Positions 7,256 through 15,542 of a stretch of DNA of 35,809 nucleotides are shown here, piece after piece. Location of the stretch: NCBI GenBank assembly GCA_012689325.1, contig JAAYEA010000273.1, positions 1 to 35,809 on the forward strand. Direction: 5' to 3'. Positions within the stretch are counted from its first letter, which is position 1, and each line of letters starts with the position of its first letter. A program made the translations under genes and the position numbers. The DNA is from Chloroflexota bacterium (lineage in GTDB: Bacteria > Chloroflexota > Anaerolineae > JAAYEA01). The notes under the pieces were generated by a model. The model saw nothing but the letters and a program-made list of their open reading frames with translations. It did no database searches and had not been told where the DNA came from.

Positions 7256-8506
7256 ATGAGTATCATAGAGAGCCTGCGCATCGCCCTGGCCAGCCTGATG
7301 GCCAATCGGATGCGGGCTTTGTTAACCATGTTGGGCGTGATCATCGGGGTGGCCGCCGTGATCGCCTTGATGAGCATCGGCCAAGGGGTGCAGGCGGCCA
7401 TCGCGTCGCGGATCGAGGGGCTGGGAACGAACCTTCTATTCGTCTCGCCCGGGTCAACCACCGAGGGAGGGGTGCGGTCGGCGCAGGGGTCGGCGGCCTC
7501 GTTGACCATGGAGGACGCCGAGGCGATGGCCGATCCCCTGGAGGCCCCCTCGGTGCTGATGGTGGCGCCTATCGTGCAGAGCATGACCCGGGTGACGGCC
7601 CAGGGCCAGAACGCGATGGCACAGGTCACGGGCGTCACTGAGGAATACCAGTGGGTGCGCAGCGTGGCCGTCGAGTTCGGCAGCTTTATCGATGGCAGCC
7701 AGGTCTCCGCCAAGTCGCTGGTGGCGGTGCTGGGCCACCAGGTGGCGGCCACCCTCTTTGGGGAGGACAACCCGGACCAGGCCGTCGGCGAGACCATCTA
7801 TATGAACAACGTGCCCTTCAAGGTGCTCGGCGTGGCCGAGTCGGGCGGCAGCAGCATGAACAGCGCCGACCAGACGATCTTGGTGCCGATCACCACGGCC
7901 CAGTCGCGCCTCTCGCGGGCCTTTGGGCGCGGCGGCACCAGCGTCATCTCGACCATCTATGTGCAGGTGGCCGACGAGAAGCTGATCGAGCAGGCCAAGA
8001 CCGAGATCACCGAGCTGCTGCGTGCCCGGCACAACATCACGGCCGAGGACGACTTTACCGTGACCACGCAGGAGGATGTCATCGAGTCGGCCACGGCCAT
8101 CACGGGGGTGTTGACCTTGTTTCTGGGAGCCATCGCCGGCATCTCACTGCTGGTGGGCGGCATCGGCATCATGAACATCATGCTCGTCTCGGTGACCGAG
8201 CGCACGCGCGAGATCGGCATCCGCAAGGCCGTGGGGGCCAAGCAACGCGACGTCCTGGTCCAGTTCTTGGTGGAGGCAGTGGTCATGAGCCTGAGCGGCG
8301 GCATCCTGGGCGTCTTGCTGGGAGCGGCCATCAGCCGGCTCATTTCCGGCGTGACGGTGGCGGGCACGACACTGGCCCCGGTGATCCAGGCGAACACGGT
8401 GGTGCTGGCGGTGCTCTTTTCCGCCGGGGTGGGGCTCTTTTTCGGCGTGTATCCTGCCTGGCGCGCGGCGCAACTGCACCCCATCGAGGCTTTGCGTTAC
8501 GAGTAG
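7256..8506 (+). CDS. MacB/FtsX-type ABC transporter permease
   Basis: This 416-residue permease has the four-helix MacB plan. TM1 lies near the N-terminus (about 17-42, with MLGVIIGVAAVIAL). A large extracytoplasmic domain follows (about 43-280), then TM2-TM3 (about 283-370) and TM4 (about 382-402). The conserved cytoplasmic stretch RTREIGIRKAVGA between TM2 and TM3 is the family's coupling-helix region, and the protein ends with HPIEALRYE, as is typical. The ATPase is encoded separately at 4578. A GAAGGAG SD precedes the start. It works with the upstream ATPase and adaptor as a tripartite-like exporter or envelope-stress pump. The transported substrate cannot be read from sequence. Confidence 0.95.
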   Translation: MSIIESLRIALASLMANRMRALLTMLGVIIGVAAVIALMSIGQGVQAAIASRIEGLGTNLLFVSPGSTTEGGVRSAQGSAASLTMEDAEAMADPLEAPSVLMVAPIVQSMTRVTAQGQNAMAQVTGVTEEYQWVRSVAVEFGSFIDGSQVSAKSLVAVLGHQVAATLFGEDNPDQAVGETIYMNNVPFKVLGVAESGGSSMNSADQTILVPITTAQSRLSRAFGRGGTSVISTIYVQVADEKLIEQAKTEITELLRARHNITAEDDFTVTTQEDVIESATAITGVLTLFLGAIAGISLLVGGIGIMNIMLVSVTERTREIGIRKAVGAKQRDVLVQFLVEAVVMSLSGGILGVLLGAAISRLISGVTVAGTTLAPVIQANTVVLAVLFSAGVGLFFGVYPAWRAAQLHPIEALRYE

Positions 8507-8508
8507 AC

Positions 8509-8598
8509 GGGGCGATAATAGCGTCTCAGTAGCCCCGGCGCCCATGGCCGCGAGCGGCCAGCAGGGTCGAGTGCGCGGCGGACGGGGTAGATCGCCCC
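8509..8598 (+). promoter_or_regulatory. Candidate structured RNA element ahead of the nitrilase SD
   Basis: Three nested helices can form. GGGGCGAT (8509-8516) pairs with ATCGCCCC (8591-8598). GCCCCG (8532-8537) pairs with CGGGGT (8583-8588, one G-U pair). TGGCCG (8545-8550) pairs with CGGCCA (8555-8560) around a 4-nt loop. The element starts just after the permease stop and ends directly against the AAGGAGG SD (8599-8605) of the next gene, so folding could affect its translation. It matches no riboswitch class I know. GC-rich DNA forms such helices by chance, so confidence is low. Confidence 0.3.
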
Positions 8599-8611
8599 AA
8601 GGAGGCCTTTC

Positions 8612-9586
8612 ATGCCCCGTCAAGTCAGGGTCAGCACCATCAGTTGGCAACGTAACGCCCTTGCCGCCACCGTCGACCAGAACCTCGCCAAGGCGCAGCG
8701 GCTGCTCGAGCTCGCCTGCGCCACCAAGCCGGACATCGTCTGCTTGCCGGAGACGTTCTCCTCCGTGAACGTGCCCGGGCGAGCTGCTGACCTGGCCGAG
8801 TCCGTCCCTGGACCGACCACGGACATGGCGGCCGCCGCGGCGCGCCGACACGGCTCCTATGTCATCTGCCCGCTTCTGGAGCGGCGGGGAGACCGCGTGT
8901 ACAACGTGGCGGCTCTGCTCGACCGGCGCGGGCAGATCGTAGGGACCTATGAGAAGGTGCATCCGGTGACCTCTACGGCGGACTATACCGAGCTGGAGAG
9001 CGGCGTCACCCCCGGGGCGGCCGCCAAGGTGTTCGAGACGGACTTGGGGCGGATCGGCATCCTGATCTGCTTCGACCTCACCTTCCCGGCCGAGTGGGCG
9101 GCTGTGCACAAGCTGGGGGCGGAGTTGGTGTTCTGGCCGTCGGCCTACAACGGCGGTTTCCCGTTGCGGGCGTTTGCGTCCCTCTACAACTATAACGTGG
9201 CGACGGCCGTGCAGAGCGACAAGTCCTGCATCATCGATATCACGGGCGAGATGCTGGCCGAGTCGAACCACTACACACCCATCATCGAGGCGCAGCTGGA
9301 CCTGGAGAAGAAGGTGTACCACACCGATTTCAACGCGAGCCAGCTTGAGGCCATCCGGGCCAAGTACGGCCGTGACGTGCTGGTGCGCGTCCTGCGAGAT
9401 GAGAACTGGATGACCATCGAGTCGCGGCGCCAGGACCTGACGGTGTCGCAGATCGAGGCCGAGTTTGCCCTCGAGCGACTGGACGGCTATCGAGCCCGCA
9501 ACCAGGCGGCTCGGGATGCCTTGGCCGCAGGGGAGACGCCCAGGCCGCAGCAGACTCGCTACATGGACCACGCGATCTATGTGTGA
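8612..9586 (+). CDS. Carbon-nitrogen hydrolase (nitrilase superfamily)
   Basis: This 324-residue protein is a C-N bond hydrolase with the nitrilase triad Glu47 (LPETF), Lys115 (YEKVHP) and Cys153 (ICFDLTFPAEW). It is likely an amidase or carbamoylase acting on a linear amide, and the exact substrate is not evident. The fold covers about residues 5-260. A C-terminal extension of some 70 residues, rich in charged residues, follows and is longer than in minimal family members. The ATG at 8612 has a perfect AAGGAGG 6 nt upstream. It sits between an ABC exporter and a small secreted protein, all on the same strand. It may act on a compound handled by the pump, but that link is only positional. Two further nitrilase-family genes in this window (21944 and 33457) are clearly different in sequence. 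Confidence 0.92.
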   Translation: MPRQVRVSTISWQRNALAATVDQNLAKAQRLLELACATKPDIVCLPETFSSVNVPGRAADLAESVPGPTTDMAAAAARRHGSYVICPLLERRGDRVYNVAALLDRRGQIVGTYEKVHPVTSTADYTELESGVTPGAAAKVFETDLGRIGILICFDLTFPAEWAAVHKLGAELVFWPSAYNGGFPLRAFASLYNYNVATAVQSDKSCIIDITGEMLAESNHYTPIIEAQLDLEKKVYHTDFNASQLEAIRAKYGRDVLVRVLRDENWMTIESRRQDLTVSQIEAEFALERLDGYRARNQAARDALAAGETPRPQQTRYMDHAIYV

Positions 9587-9607
9587 CCTCGCTGGGTAAC
9601 AGCGGGG
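9587..9607 (+). repeat. Hairpin directly after the nitrilase stop codon
   Basis: CCTCGCTG (9587-9594) pairs with CAGCGGGG (9600-9607, one G-U pair) around the loop GGTAA. It begins at the base after the TGA. No U-run follows, so it may be a partial attenuator or an mRNA-protecting stem between this gene and the next. Confidence 0.4.
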
Positions 9608-9636
9608 CATGCTTGTGAAAGGAAGGCGCTGAACCG

Positions 9637-10152
9637 ATGAAGACGGTGATTTTGGTGGTTGGGGTCGCACTGGTGGTGGGCGCGGCGGCTGCCGCCGGAG
9701 GATACCTGTACGGCCAGAACGCCGGCAAGGCGCAGGCCCAGGCCGAGTTCGAGGCATTCCTGGCCGAGCGGCTGAGCCAGTCGGCGGGCACGGCGCAGCC
9801 AGGCGCCGTGACGGGCCAGGGCTTCGGCGGCGGGCAAGGCCTGGACCGCCAGGGCGCGGGCGCCGGGGTCACCGGCAGCGTCGAAAGCGTCGACGGGCAG
9901 ACCCTCGCCGTGAAGGGGAGCGACGGCGCCAGCGTCAAGGTGCTGGTCACCGAGAACACGACGATCTCCAAGACCACCAAGGTCGAGGCGGCGGAGCTGG
10001 TAGCCGGCGAGCAGGTCACCATCATGGGGCAGCGCGACACCGAGGGCAACCTGGTGGCGCGCATGATCCAGGTGGGCCAGGGAGGCTTTGGAGTGTTCGG
10101 CGGCGCGGCCCCTGGCGGCGGCTTCCCGCAGGGTGGCAGGACCGCGCCCTGA
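9637..10152 (+). CDS. Small exported protein with DUF5666-like beta domain
   Basis: This 171-residue protein begins with an N-terminal hydrophobic segment (about 3-23, Val/Gly/Ala-rich) that should act as a signal anchor. Residues about 24-50 are helical, followed by a Gly/Gln linker. Residues about 80-145 (VTGSVESVDGQTLAVKG ... ITKTT-like ... GEQVTIMGQRD) resemble the repeated beta units of DUF5666, an OB-like extracytoplasmic domain of unknown role. A Gly/Phe/Pro-rich tail follows. AAAGGAAGG lies about 10 nt before the ATG. It ends the exporter gene set, immediately before a strong terminator. The adaptor at 5461 has a similar Gly-rich tail, so the two proteins may share an extracytoplasmic location. 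Function unknown. Confidence 0.82.
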   Translation: MKTVILVVGVALVVGAAAAAGGYLYGQNAGKAQAQAEFEAFLAERLSQSAGTAQPGAVTGQGFGGGQGLDRQGAGAGVTGSVESVDGQTLAVKGSDGASVKVLVTENTTISKTTKVEAAELVAGEQVTIMGQRDTEGNLVARMIQVGQGGFGVFGGAAPGGGFPQGGRTAP

Positions 10153-10165
10153 TCCGACTCCTGCG

Positions 10166-10197
10166 AGGGCCCCGGCGTCGCGCCCGGGGCCCTTTTT
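10166..10197 (+). terminator. Strong rho-independent terminator
   Basis: AGGGCCCCGG (10166-10175) pairs with CCGGGGCCCT (10184-10193) around an 8-nt loop, and a run of five T ends at 10197. It closes the exporter set. The convergent gene ends at 10209. The reverse strand has no U-run next to the stem. Confidence 0.9.
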
Positions 10198-10208
10198 GAT
10201 AGGTTTCG

Positions 10209-11408
10209 CTAGACGGTCACCGCGTAGACGTCGCTGCGTCCGCGGTGGGCGGCGTTGAACGAGATGTAGCGGCCCGCGGGGTCGCAGAGCGGATGCGGGT
10301 GGGGGAACTGCCCGCCGATGCTGTTCCACTCGGTCTCGTGGCGGGCGATCACCTCGATGCGGGGCTGCTCCTGGTCGTAGTAGAGCCAGAGGAGCAGGTC
10401 GGTGCTCAGGTTGCCGTCGAGGATGATGGCGGGACGGCCAGCCATGGCCGAGACGTGGCCGTAATGGGGCGCCTTGTCGAACAAGTACTCGCGCACCGTC
10501 TCCCCGCGCTTGTTCACCACGCCGATATAGTGCCCGCTGACTGCGCTACGGCCGTGATAGACCACCCCCTCGCCGTCCCAGGTCCAGGCCGAGTGCACCT
10601 GGAAACGGGCCTGGTCCCGCGGGGGCAATTCGGTGAGCTGCTGGGTGGAGATGCGCAGCGTCCAGATGCGGTTGGTGCGGCCATCGCTGCCGCCCCAGAA
10701 CTTGGGGGGAAAGTCGCGGTCGATGAGCAGCAGGTCTCCATCGGCGGGGCAGTGGGGGTTGTGGGAGCAGCCGATGTTGTCCTCGCGGTAGATCACTTCC
10801 ACCGGGCCGCCGGCGAGGGGGACCTGCCAAAACTCGAGCTTCATGCCTCCCCCGGCAAAGTGCTCCATGTAGCCCTTGGTGGGGCGCTGGCCCAACATCA
10901 GCTCGGGGTGCGCGCTCTTGACCGAGATCACCACGTGCTCTTCCGCCGGGTCGATGCTGGGCATGCCGGTCATCCACTGCTTGCCGATGTGAGGGATCAG
11001 CACGCGTTCCTTCAGCGTGCCCAGTTGCACCGCGCGCAGCGCCTCGTCATCGCAGAAGGCCACCCAACCGCTCCTCGGCGCGATGCACATGCTGCCGATG
11101 ACGCCCTTCCCGGAGCTCATGGCGCTGCCGGCGCTGTACTGCAGCGACCCATACCCGCCGATGCCATCGATCGGATCGATGAGCTGCGTGATATCGCCAG
11201 TGGGCACATGGGCGGCAAAGATGGCGCTCATCCCGTCCCTGGCGGAAGCGAACACCAGGTACTCGCCATCCTCGCTAAAGCCGACGTTCGTATGATAGGT
11301 GGGCGTCTGGTTATAGAGGCCCTGCGTGGTGATCTGCCGCACCTCGCGCAGCGTCCAGGCGTCGCGGTAGGTCTTGGACTCGTTCCAGGTCTCGCCTTTG
11401 TGAGCCAT
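10209..11408 (-). CDS. Oligogalacturonate lyase-like beta-propeller (PL22-type)
   Basis: This 399-residue, apparently cytoplasmic seven-bladed propeller has TolB/WD-like blades. The opening (SKTYRD..T..EVRQIT... with YFxxxxxFSEDGEYLVFAS-like spacing) and the ending HPHPLCDPAGRYISFNA resemble oligogalacturonate lyases of family PL22. These cleave short uronate oligomers by Mn-dependent beta-elimination. Gln367, His370 and His372 (G-G-Q-F-P-H-P-H-P) reproduce the Q-x2-H-x-H spacing of the PL22 metal site. His318 is a candidate additional ligand. I chose the ATG at 11408 because AAGGAGGGG lies directly upstream, although the frame extends to 11438. It is the last gene of the sulfatase operon, 39 bp after the sulfatase stop. 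It could instead be a non-catalytic TolB-like propeller. Confidence 0.65.
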   Translation of the reverse strand: MAHKGETWNESKTYRDAWTLREVRQITTQGLYNQTPTYHTNVGFSEDGEYLVFASARDGMSAIFAAHVPTGDITQLIDPIDGIGGYGSLQYSAGSAMSSGKGVIGSMCIAPRSGWVAFCDDEALRAVQLGTLKERVLIPHIGKQWMTGMPSIDPAEEHVVISVKSAHPELMLGQRPTKGYMEHFAGGGMKLEFWQVPLAGGPVEVIYREDNIGCSHNPHCPADGDLLLIDRDFPPKFWGGSDGRTNRIWTLRISTQQLTELPPRDQARFQVHSAWTWDGEGVVYHGRSAVSGHYIGVVNKRGETVREYLFDKAPHYGHVSAMAGRPAIILDGNLSTDLLLWLYYDQEQPRIEVIARHETEWNSIGGQFPHPHPLCDPAGRYISFNAAHRGRSDVYAVTV

Positions 11409-11447
11409 TTCCCCTCCTTGGGATGTCCTCAGGGCCAACGAAACTGG

Positions 11448-12848
11448 TCAGGCGCCGTACCCGCTCCAAAAGGTCTGCCCCCACTTGGTATCGCGATCGC
11501 CCCACTCGTCTCGATAGCGGACCAGCTCGGCGCGCAGCTCGGCGAGCTTGGCTGCATAGGCCGGGTCGCCCGCCAGGTTGTGCACCTCGATGGGGTCGTT
11601 CTGCAGGTCGAAGAGCTGGGTGTGCCGCTCGCCGCGAACCACGTACTCGATGAGCTTGTGGCGGCGGTCTCGGATGCTGCGTTGCAGGCCCGAATAGGCG
11701 TAGAAGAAGGTATCTCGCACCTTCTCCCGCGGGTCGCGCATGGCCGGCACGAGGCTGCGCCCCTCCACGGTGGCGGGAGCGGGTGCGCCGATGAGATCGC
11801 AGAGGGTGGGGTAGATGTCCAGAAGATAGGCAAAGGCATCGGTGCGCACATTGCGCGGGATGCCGGGCCCGCACATGATCAGCGGCACGCGGACGCTGTG
11901 CTCATAGTTGCTCTGCTTCCCCATCAGGCCGTGCTGGCCGAGGGCCAGGCCATTATCCCCGGCAAAGACGACGATGGTGTTGCCCGCGCGGCCGGTCTCC
12001 TCCAGGGCGCGCAGTATCTCGCCGATCTGGTAATCCAGATGGGAGATCATGGCATAGTACTCGGCGATGTGGCGGCGGATCTCATCCGGCGTGCGCGGGA
12101 AGGCCGCCAGTTCCTCGTCCCGGATGTGCAGCGCGCCGTTATCGAAGGGGTGCTCGGGCATGAAATTGGCGGGCAGTTCGATCCGGGCCGGGCCATACAT
12201 CTCTAGGAAGCGCTTGGGCATGGAGCGCGGGTCATGCGGCGCCATGAAAGCGACATAGGCGAAGAAGGGTGCCTGGGAGTCGTAGCCCCGCAGAAAGCTG
12301 ATGGCCGCCTCGCCGAACAGGTCCGTGGAGTGCTTGCCAAAGGTGACGTGGTCGACGTGCTGCGGCGTGACCGTGTTGTCCCCATACGGGTTGCGAATCC
12401 AGGGCGTGGCCTCGGGGTAGCGTCCGCTCGGGTCGAAGCGACAGGCGGGCACATTCCAATGATCGGCCATGCCCCCGAAAAAGATCTCAGCGCCATCGGA
12501 GAAGCTGCGGGCGTAAGAGCTGGGGCCGTTGTGCCACTTGCCGATGCCATAGGTGCGGTAGCCTTGAGCCTGCAGATGCTCACCCAAGAGCACGTGCTCG
12601 TCGGGGATATACTGACCCGCCTCGGCGAGGTGAAAGAGGGTGCGGCCGGTGTGCAGCATCGCTCGGCTGGGCATGCAGACCGCGCCCACGGTCCCGCAAG
12701 GGATGCAGGCGTGGGTAAAGCTGACGCCCTGGCTGACCAGGCGGTCCATGTTGGGGGTGTGGATGGCCTGGCAGCCCAGTGCATGGATGGTATCGAAGCG
12801 CTGGTCGTCGGTGAAGAGCAAGAGGATGTTGGGCTGGTGGCTGGACAT
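11448..12848 (-). CDS. Sulfatase (type I, formylglycine-dependent), cytoplasmic
   Basis: This 466-residue sulfatase of the alkaline-phosphatase superfamily has Asp14 and Asp15 (FTDDQR) as calcium ligands. The activation motif C58-M-P-S-R62 carries the cysteine that is converted to formylglycine. GKWHNG follows, and AGDNG supplies the later Asp-Asn metal ligands. The C-terminal subdomain ends with [15 protein letters not shown], typical of the family. There is no signal peptide, so desulfation should take place inside the cell. I chose the ATG at 12848 because AAAGGAG lies just upstream. The open frame continues to 13385 but there overlaps the next gene. It is the third gene of a four-gene operon with another sulfatase and two propellers. 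Maturation needs a formylglycine-generating enzyme or anSME, and none is encoded in this window. Confidence 0.95.
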   Translation of the reverse strand: MSSHQPNILLLFTDDQRFDTIHALGCQAIHTPNMDRLVSQGVSFTHACIPCGTVGAVCMPSRAMLHTGRTLFHLAEAGQYIPDEHVLLGEHLQAQGYRTYGIGKWHNGPSSYARSFSDGAEIFFGGMADHWNVPACRFDPSGRYPEATPWIRNPYGDNTVTPQHVDHVTFGKHSTDLFGEAAISFLRGYDSQAPFFAYVAFMAPHDPRSMPKRFLEMYGPARIELPANFMPEHPFDNGALHIRDEELAAFPRTPDEIRRHIAEYYAMISHLDYQIGEILRALEETGRAGNTIVVFAGDNGLALGQHGLMGKQSNYEHSVRVPLIMCGPGIPRNVRTDAFAYLLDIYPTLCDLIGAPAPATVEGRSLVPAMRDPREKVRDTFFYAYSGLQRSIRDRRHKLIEYVVRGERHTQLFDLQNDPIEVHNLAGDPAYAAKLAELRAELVRYRDEWGDRDTKWGQTFWSGYGA

Positions 12849-12871
12849 GGTCGCTCCTTTCGCGGTGGCGG

Positions 12872-13981
12872 CTAACGCAGCAAGCTCTCGGCGTCTTGCC
12901 GGCTCAGTTGGTGCATCACGAGCGGTTGGGAGCCGTTGGGCTGCGACTGCTCCCAGGTGGCGAGATAGCCGTCCTCGGTGGGCAGCACGTCCACGTAGCG
13001 GCTGGCGCCGGTGCCCCAGGGCGAGACGAACATGGGCAGATAGAGCGACAGCCGCTCGTGCACCCGCAGGTCGCGCTCCAGCGCCACGGCCACGCCGCCC
13101 AGTTCCTCGCACGAGTAACCCCGCGGGCGCCGGACCGCCTTCGCGTGCTCGTCGAGGTTGCGCACGGACTCGCCGCCATCGTAGAACATGAGCACCAGCG
13201 GCTCGCCATCGGTGAAGGGGCCGATCTGCGGCACGCGCAGCAGGCCAGTGATCCGGCTCATGGCTACGTCCCAGGTGGCGCCACGGGGAAAGAACTCGAA
13301 TACCGGCGGGCCAAAGGCCGCCGCTCCGGCGCGCCGCACCGCGTAGGCCGAGTTGGAGCTGGTCCAGCAGTAGGGATGGGTGCAAAAGACCAGCACCGTG
13401 TCGCCGTTGGTCCGCTCATAGACCACCGGGTCCTTGACGTGCACGTAACGCAGGTCGCGGCACTCCAGCAGCGGCTCCACCTGCGCTTGGCGGAGCTCAT
13501 AGATGGTTGGCGCGCGGAGCCGCTCGATCGTCCAGACGCCGGTGCCCGGCTTTTGATAGGCCTCCCAACCCTCGGGATAGCGGATGTCGCCCTTCTCGCT
13601 GGAGACGAACAGCTCGACGCTGCCGTCAGCCGCAAAGCGCAGCGCGGAGCCCTCGATGGATTCGACGGCATGGCCCGCGACGTCCAGGTCGCGCTTGGAG
13701 AAGGACAGGATGGTGTTCCAGGTGAAGCCGCCGTCTCGCGACGTGAGGATGTCCAGCGCAAGGCCGCGCTCGCCCAGGCCCAGGCCCGTGCGCGAGTCGC
13801 CCTGGTTGCGGAAGCGGCCGGTCAGGTAGAGCGCCCCGTCGGGCCCGGCGACCATGTTGCCGCCGCCGAACCAGTGGCCGCTGGCAGGACGCTTGGGGGC
13901 GACGATCACCTGGGCGCGTTGCTGATTGACGAGCGCCTGGCAGAAGCGGATCAGGGCGATTCTCTGCGTCTCGGTTAGCAA
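12872..13981 (-). CDS. Asp-box (sialidase-like) beta-propeller protein
   Basis: This protein of about 369 residues lies between two sulfatase genes. The N-terminal part has a G-N-M-V-x-x-P-D-G strand pattern and an Asp-box (S-R-D-G-G-F-T-W), hallmarks of BNR/sialidase-type or five-bladed glycosidase propellers. Further blades follow with repeated aromatic and DG turns. I cannot assign a catalytic triad with confidence, so it may be a glycoside hydrolase or a binding protein. Start choice: the ATG at 13999 has no SD, whereas TTG at 13981 has AAGGAG at 6 nt spacing, so I prefer TTG. There is no signal peptide. The stop lies 23 bp from the next sulfatase start. It probably acts on the same sulfated oligosaccharide as its neighbours. 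Confidence 0.8.
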   Translation of the reverse strand: MLTETQRIALIRFCQALVNQQRAQVIVAPKRPASGHWFGGGNMVAGPDGALYLTGRFRNQGDSRTGLGLGERGLALDILTSRDGGFTWNTILSFSKRDLDVAGHAVESIEGSALRFAADGSVELFVSSEKGDIRYPEGWEAYQKPGTGVWTIERLRAPTIYELRQAQVEPLLECRDLRYVHVKDPVVYERTNGDTVLVFCTHPYCWTSSNSAYAVRRAGAAAFGPPVFEFFPRGATWDVAMSRITGLLRVPQIGPFTDGEPLVLMFYDGGESVRNLDEHAKAVRRPRGYSCEELGGVAVALERDLRVHERLSLYLPMFVSPWGTGASRYVDVLPTEDGYLATWEQSQPNGSQPLVMHQLSRQDAESLLR

Positions 13982-14007
13982 GATGATCTCCTTCCCCATG
14001 TCTGGGT

Positions 14008-15423
14008 TCAGGCCGATGCGCCGGGGCGGCTGTAGCCCTGCTCTTGGTAGCGCGACAGCAGGCTGCTGAGGTGCGCCACGATCTCGGGCTGTGCGGCCCA
14101 GCGGTTGCGCGCCTCGCCTCGATCATCGTCCAGACGATAAAGCTGTCCCAGGGGGTCGCCCGGCCGAGGCTCCGCAGAACGTGGCTCGGAGAACCCGCCC
14201 GAGCCTAGCCCCATGATCAGCTTCCAGGGTCCCTGGCGGATGGAGAACATCCCCTCGCCGGAGTGGTGGACGATGGCCTCCCGGATCGGCGCAGCGAGCG
14301 GCTCTGCGAGCAGCGCGGGCAAGACGCTATGGCTATCTGAGGCGGCGCTGGGTGGCAGCGCGTAGCCGACGATCTCGGCCACGGTGGCCATGAGGTCCAC
14401 CAGGCAGATGGGCTCCTGGCTGACCGCGCCCGCGGGGATCACGCCCGGCCAACGGGCGATGAAGGGCTCGCGGTGGCCGCCGTCCCAGATGTCCGCCTTC
14501 TGGCCGCGCAGGTCGCCGCAAGCTTTGTGCCCATAGTCGCGCCCGTCATAGTTGGTCAAGCGGGCGCCGTTATCGCTGGTGATCACCAGCAGCGTGCGAT
14601 CGGCGATCCGGTGGCGGCGCAGCGCCTCGTCGATCCGGCCCACCATCCAGTCCACCATCACGACCATATCGCCGCGCTCGCCAGCCTGGCTCGCGCCCTT
14701 GACAAAGTCCGGCGGCACGCAGGGACGGTGCGGCGCGGAGGGGGTCAGGTAGAGGAAGAAGGGCCGGTCCGGGTCACGCCGCATCTGCCGGTCGATGAAA
14801 CCGACGGCCTTTTCCGCAAAGACGGTGTCCACCTGGGCGTCATCCCAGCCGGGGACCATTAGCCCCGGGCGCTGTTGCGGGTTGTAGGGGTGCTTTTCCT
14901 CGCTGGGGATGCCTACAGTGTGGTTGTCCTCGATGAAGCAATAGGGGGCCATGTCCAGCGAGCCCGTGATGATAAAGCACGTGTCAAAGCCGTGCTCCCG
15001 CGGGCCGCCTTGGATGGGAGCGCGATAGTCGACGTTGGCGCCGTCGGCGGCCGGAGGCTCGCCGTCCAGGGTGGTCCAGCCCAAGCCCAGGTGCCACTTG
15101 CCCACGGCCGCGGTGGCATAGCCAGCCTGACGGAGCATCTGGGCGATGGTCAGTCGGCTGGGCTCGATGAGCGGCGGCTCAAAGCCCCAGAGGACCCAGC
15201 GCTTGAGCGGGCTGCGCCAGCAATAGCGGCCCGTCAACACGCTGTAACGGCTGGGGGTGCAGACCGCCGAAGAGGAGTGGGCGTCCGTGAAACGCATCCC
15301 TTCGGCGGCGACACGGTCGGCATGGGGGGTCTGGATCTTGTGCGCGCCGTAGCAACTCAGGTCGCCGTAGCCCATGTCATCGGCCATGATATAGATGATA
15401 TTTGGCCGCTTCGGGTCGCTCAT
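14008..15423 (-). CDS. Arylsulfatase-type sulfatase, cytoplasmic
   Basis: This 471-residue type I sulfatase has Asp15 and Asp16 (MADDMGYGD) and the formylglycine motif C55-T-P-S-R59 followed by LTGRY. Further family motifs are GKWHLG, PSAPHRP and TSDNGA, with the C-terminal LYRLDDDRGEARN. The layout is that of arylsulfatase A-like enzymes and resembles sulfatases acting on carbohydrate sulfates. There is no signal peptide. The ATG at 15423 has AGGAGG about 10 nt upstream and a consensus promoter at 15467-15495. It is the first gene of the leftward operon. Its two catalytic partners downstream (a second sulfatase and a PL22-like lyase) suggest ordered intracellular depolymerisation and desulfation. 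Confidence 0.96.
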   Translation of the reverse strand: MSDPKRPNIIYIMADDMGYGDLSCYGAHKIQTPHADRVAAEGMRFTDAHSSSAVCTPSRYSVLTGRYCWRSPLKRWVLWGFEPPLIEPSRLTIAQMLRQAGYATAAVGKWHLGLGWTTLDGEPPAADGANVDYRAPIQGGPREHGFDTCFIITGSLDMAPYCFIEDNHTVGIPSEEKHPYNPQQRPGLMVPGWDDAQVDTVFAEKAVGFIDRQMRRDPDRPFFLYLTPSAPHRPCVPPDFVKGASQAGERGDMVVMVDWMVGRIDEALRRHRIADRTLLVITSDNGARLTNYDGRDYGHKACGDLRGQKADIWDGGHREPFIARWPGVIPAGAVSQEPICLVDLMATVAEIVGYALPPSAASDSHSVLPALLAEPLAAPIREAIVHHSGEGMFSIRQGPWKLIMGLGSGGFSEPRSAEPRPGDPLGQLYRLDDDRGEARNRWAAQPEIVAHLSSLLSRYQEQGYSRPGASA

Positions 15424-15466
15424 GCGCTGGTCTCCTCCTCAGGTGGACTGCCAACCTTGCGCCCGG

Positions 15467-15495
15467 ATCATAGCACGCTCCGCGCCGGATGACAA
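15467..15495 (-). promoter_or_regulatory. Promoter for the sulfatase operon
   Basis: On the minus strand, TTGTCA (15495-15490) and TATGAT (15472-15467) are exactly 17 bp apart. The predicted start is near 15460, giving a leader of about 37 nt. It is back-to-back with the rdgB promoter, and only 18 bp separate the two -35 boxes. Confidence 0.78.
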
Positions 15496-15513
15496 AGGGG
15501 AGTCCCGGGGTTT

Positions 15514-15542
15514 TTGACGAATAGGGGCTGCTGGGCTATCAT
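15514..15542 (+). promoter_or_regulatory. Promoter for the rdgB-murJ unit
   Basis: TTGACG (15514-15519) and TATCAT (15537-15542) are 17 bp apart. Transcription should begin near 15549, downstream of the first possible ATG (15543). That rules the ATG out as the start of rdgB. Confidence 0.78.

Noticed and set aside
5779-7797. 672-codon minus-strand open frame over the adaptor gene
   Set aside because: It is a shadow of the high-GC coding frame of the HlyD-type and permease genes. Its translation is rich in Arg, His and Gly without domain signals, and it spans an operon junction with no SD.
10245-12206. 653-codon plus-strand open frame
   Set aside because: It lies opposite the PL22-like and sulfatase genes, whose motifs are intact. 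The translation is low-complexity and shows no family feature.
12849-13385. N-terminal extension of the 11448-12848 sulfatase
   Set aside because: The frame is open upstream but overlaps the propeller gene. The ATG at 12848 has a good SD, and the extension looks like an antisense-type reading of that gene.
12896-13978. 360-codon plus-strand open frame opposite the propeller gene
   Set aside because: It mirrors the propeller coding frame, lacks recognisable domains and has no SD or promoter.
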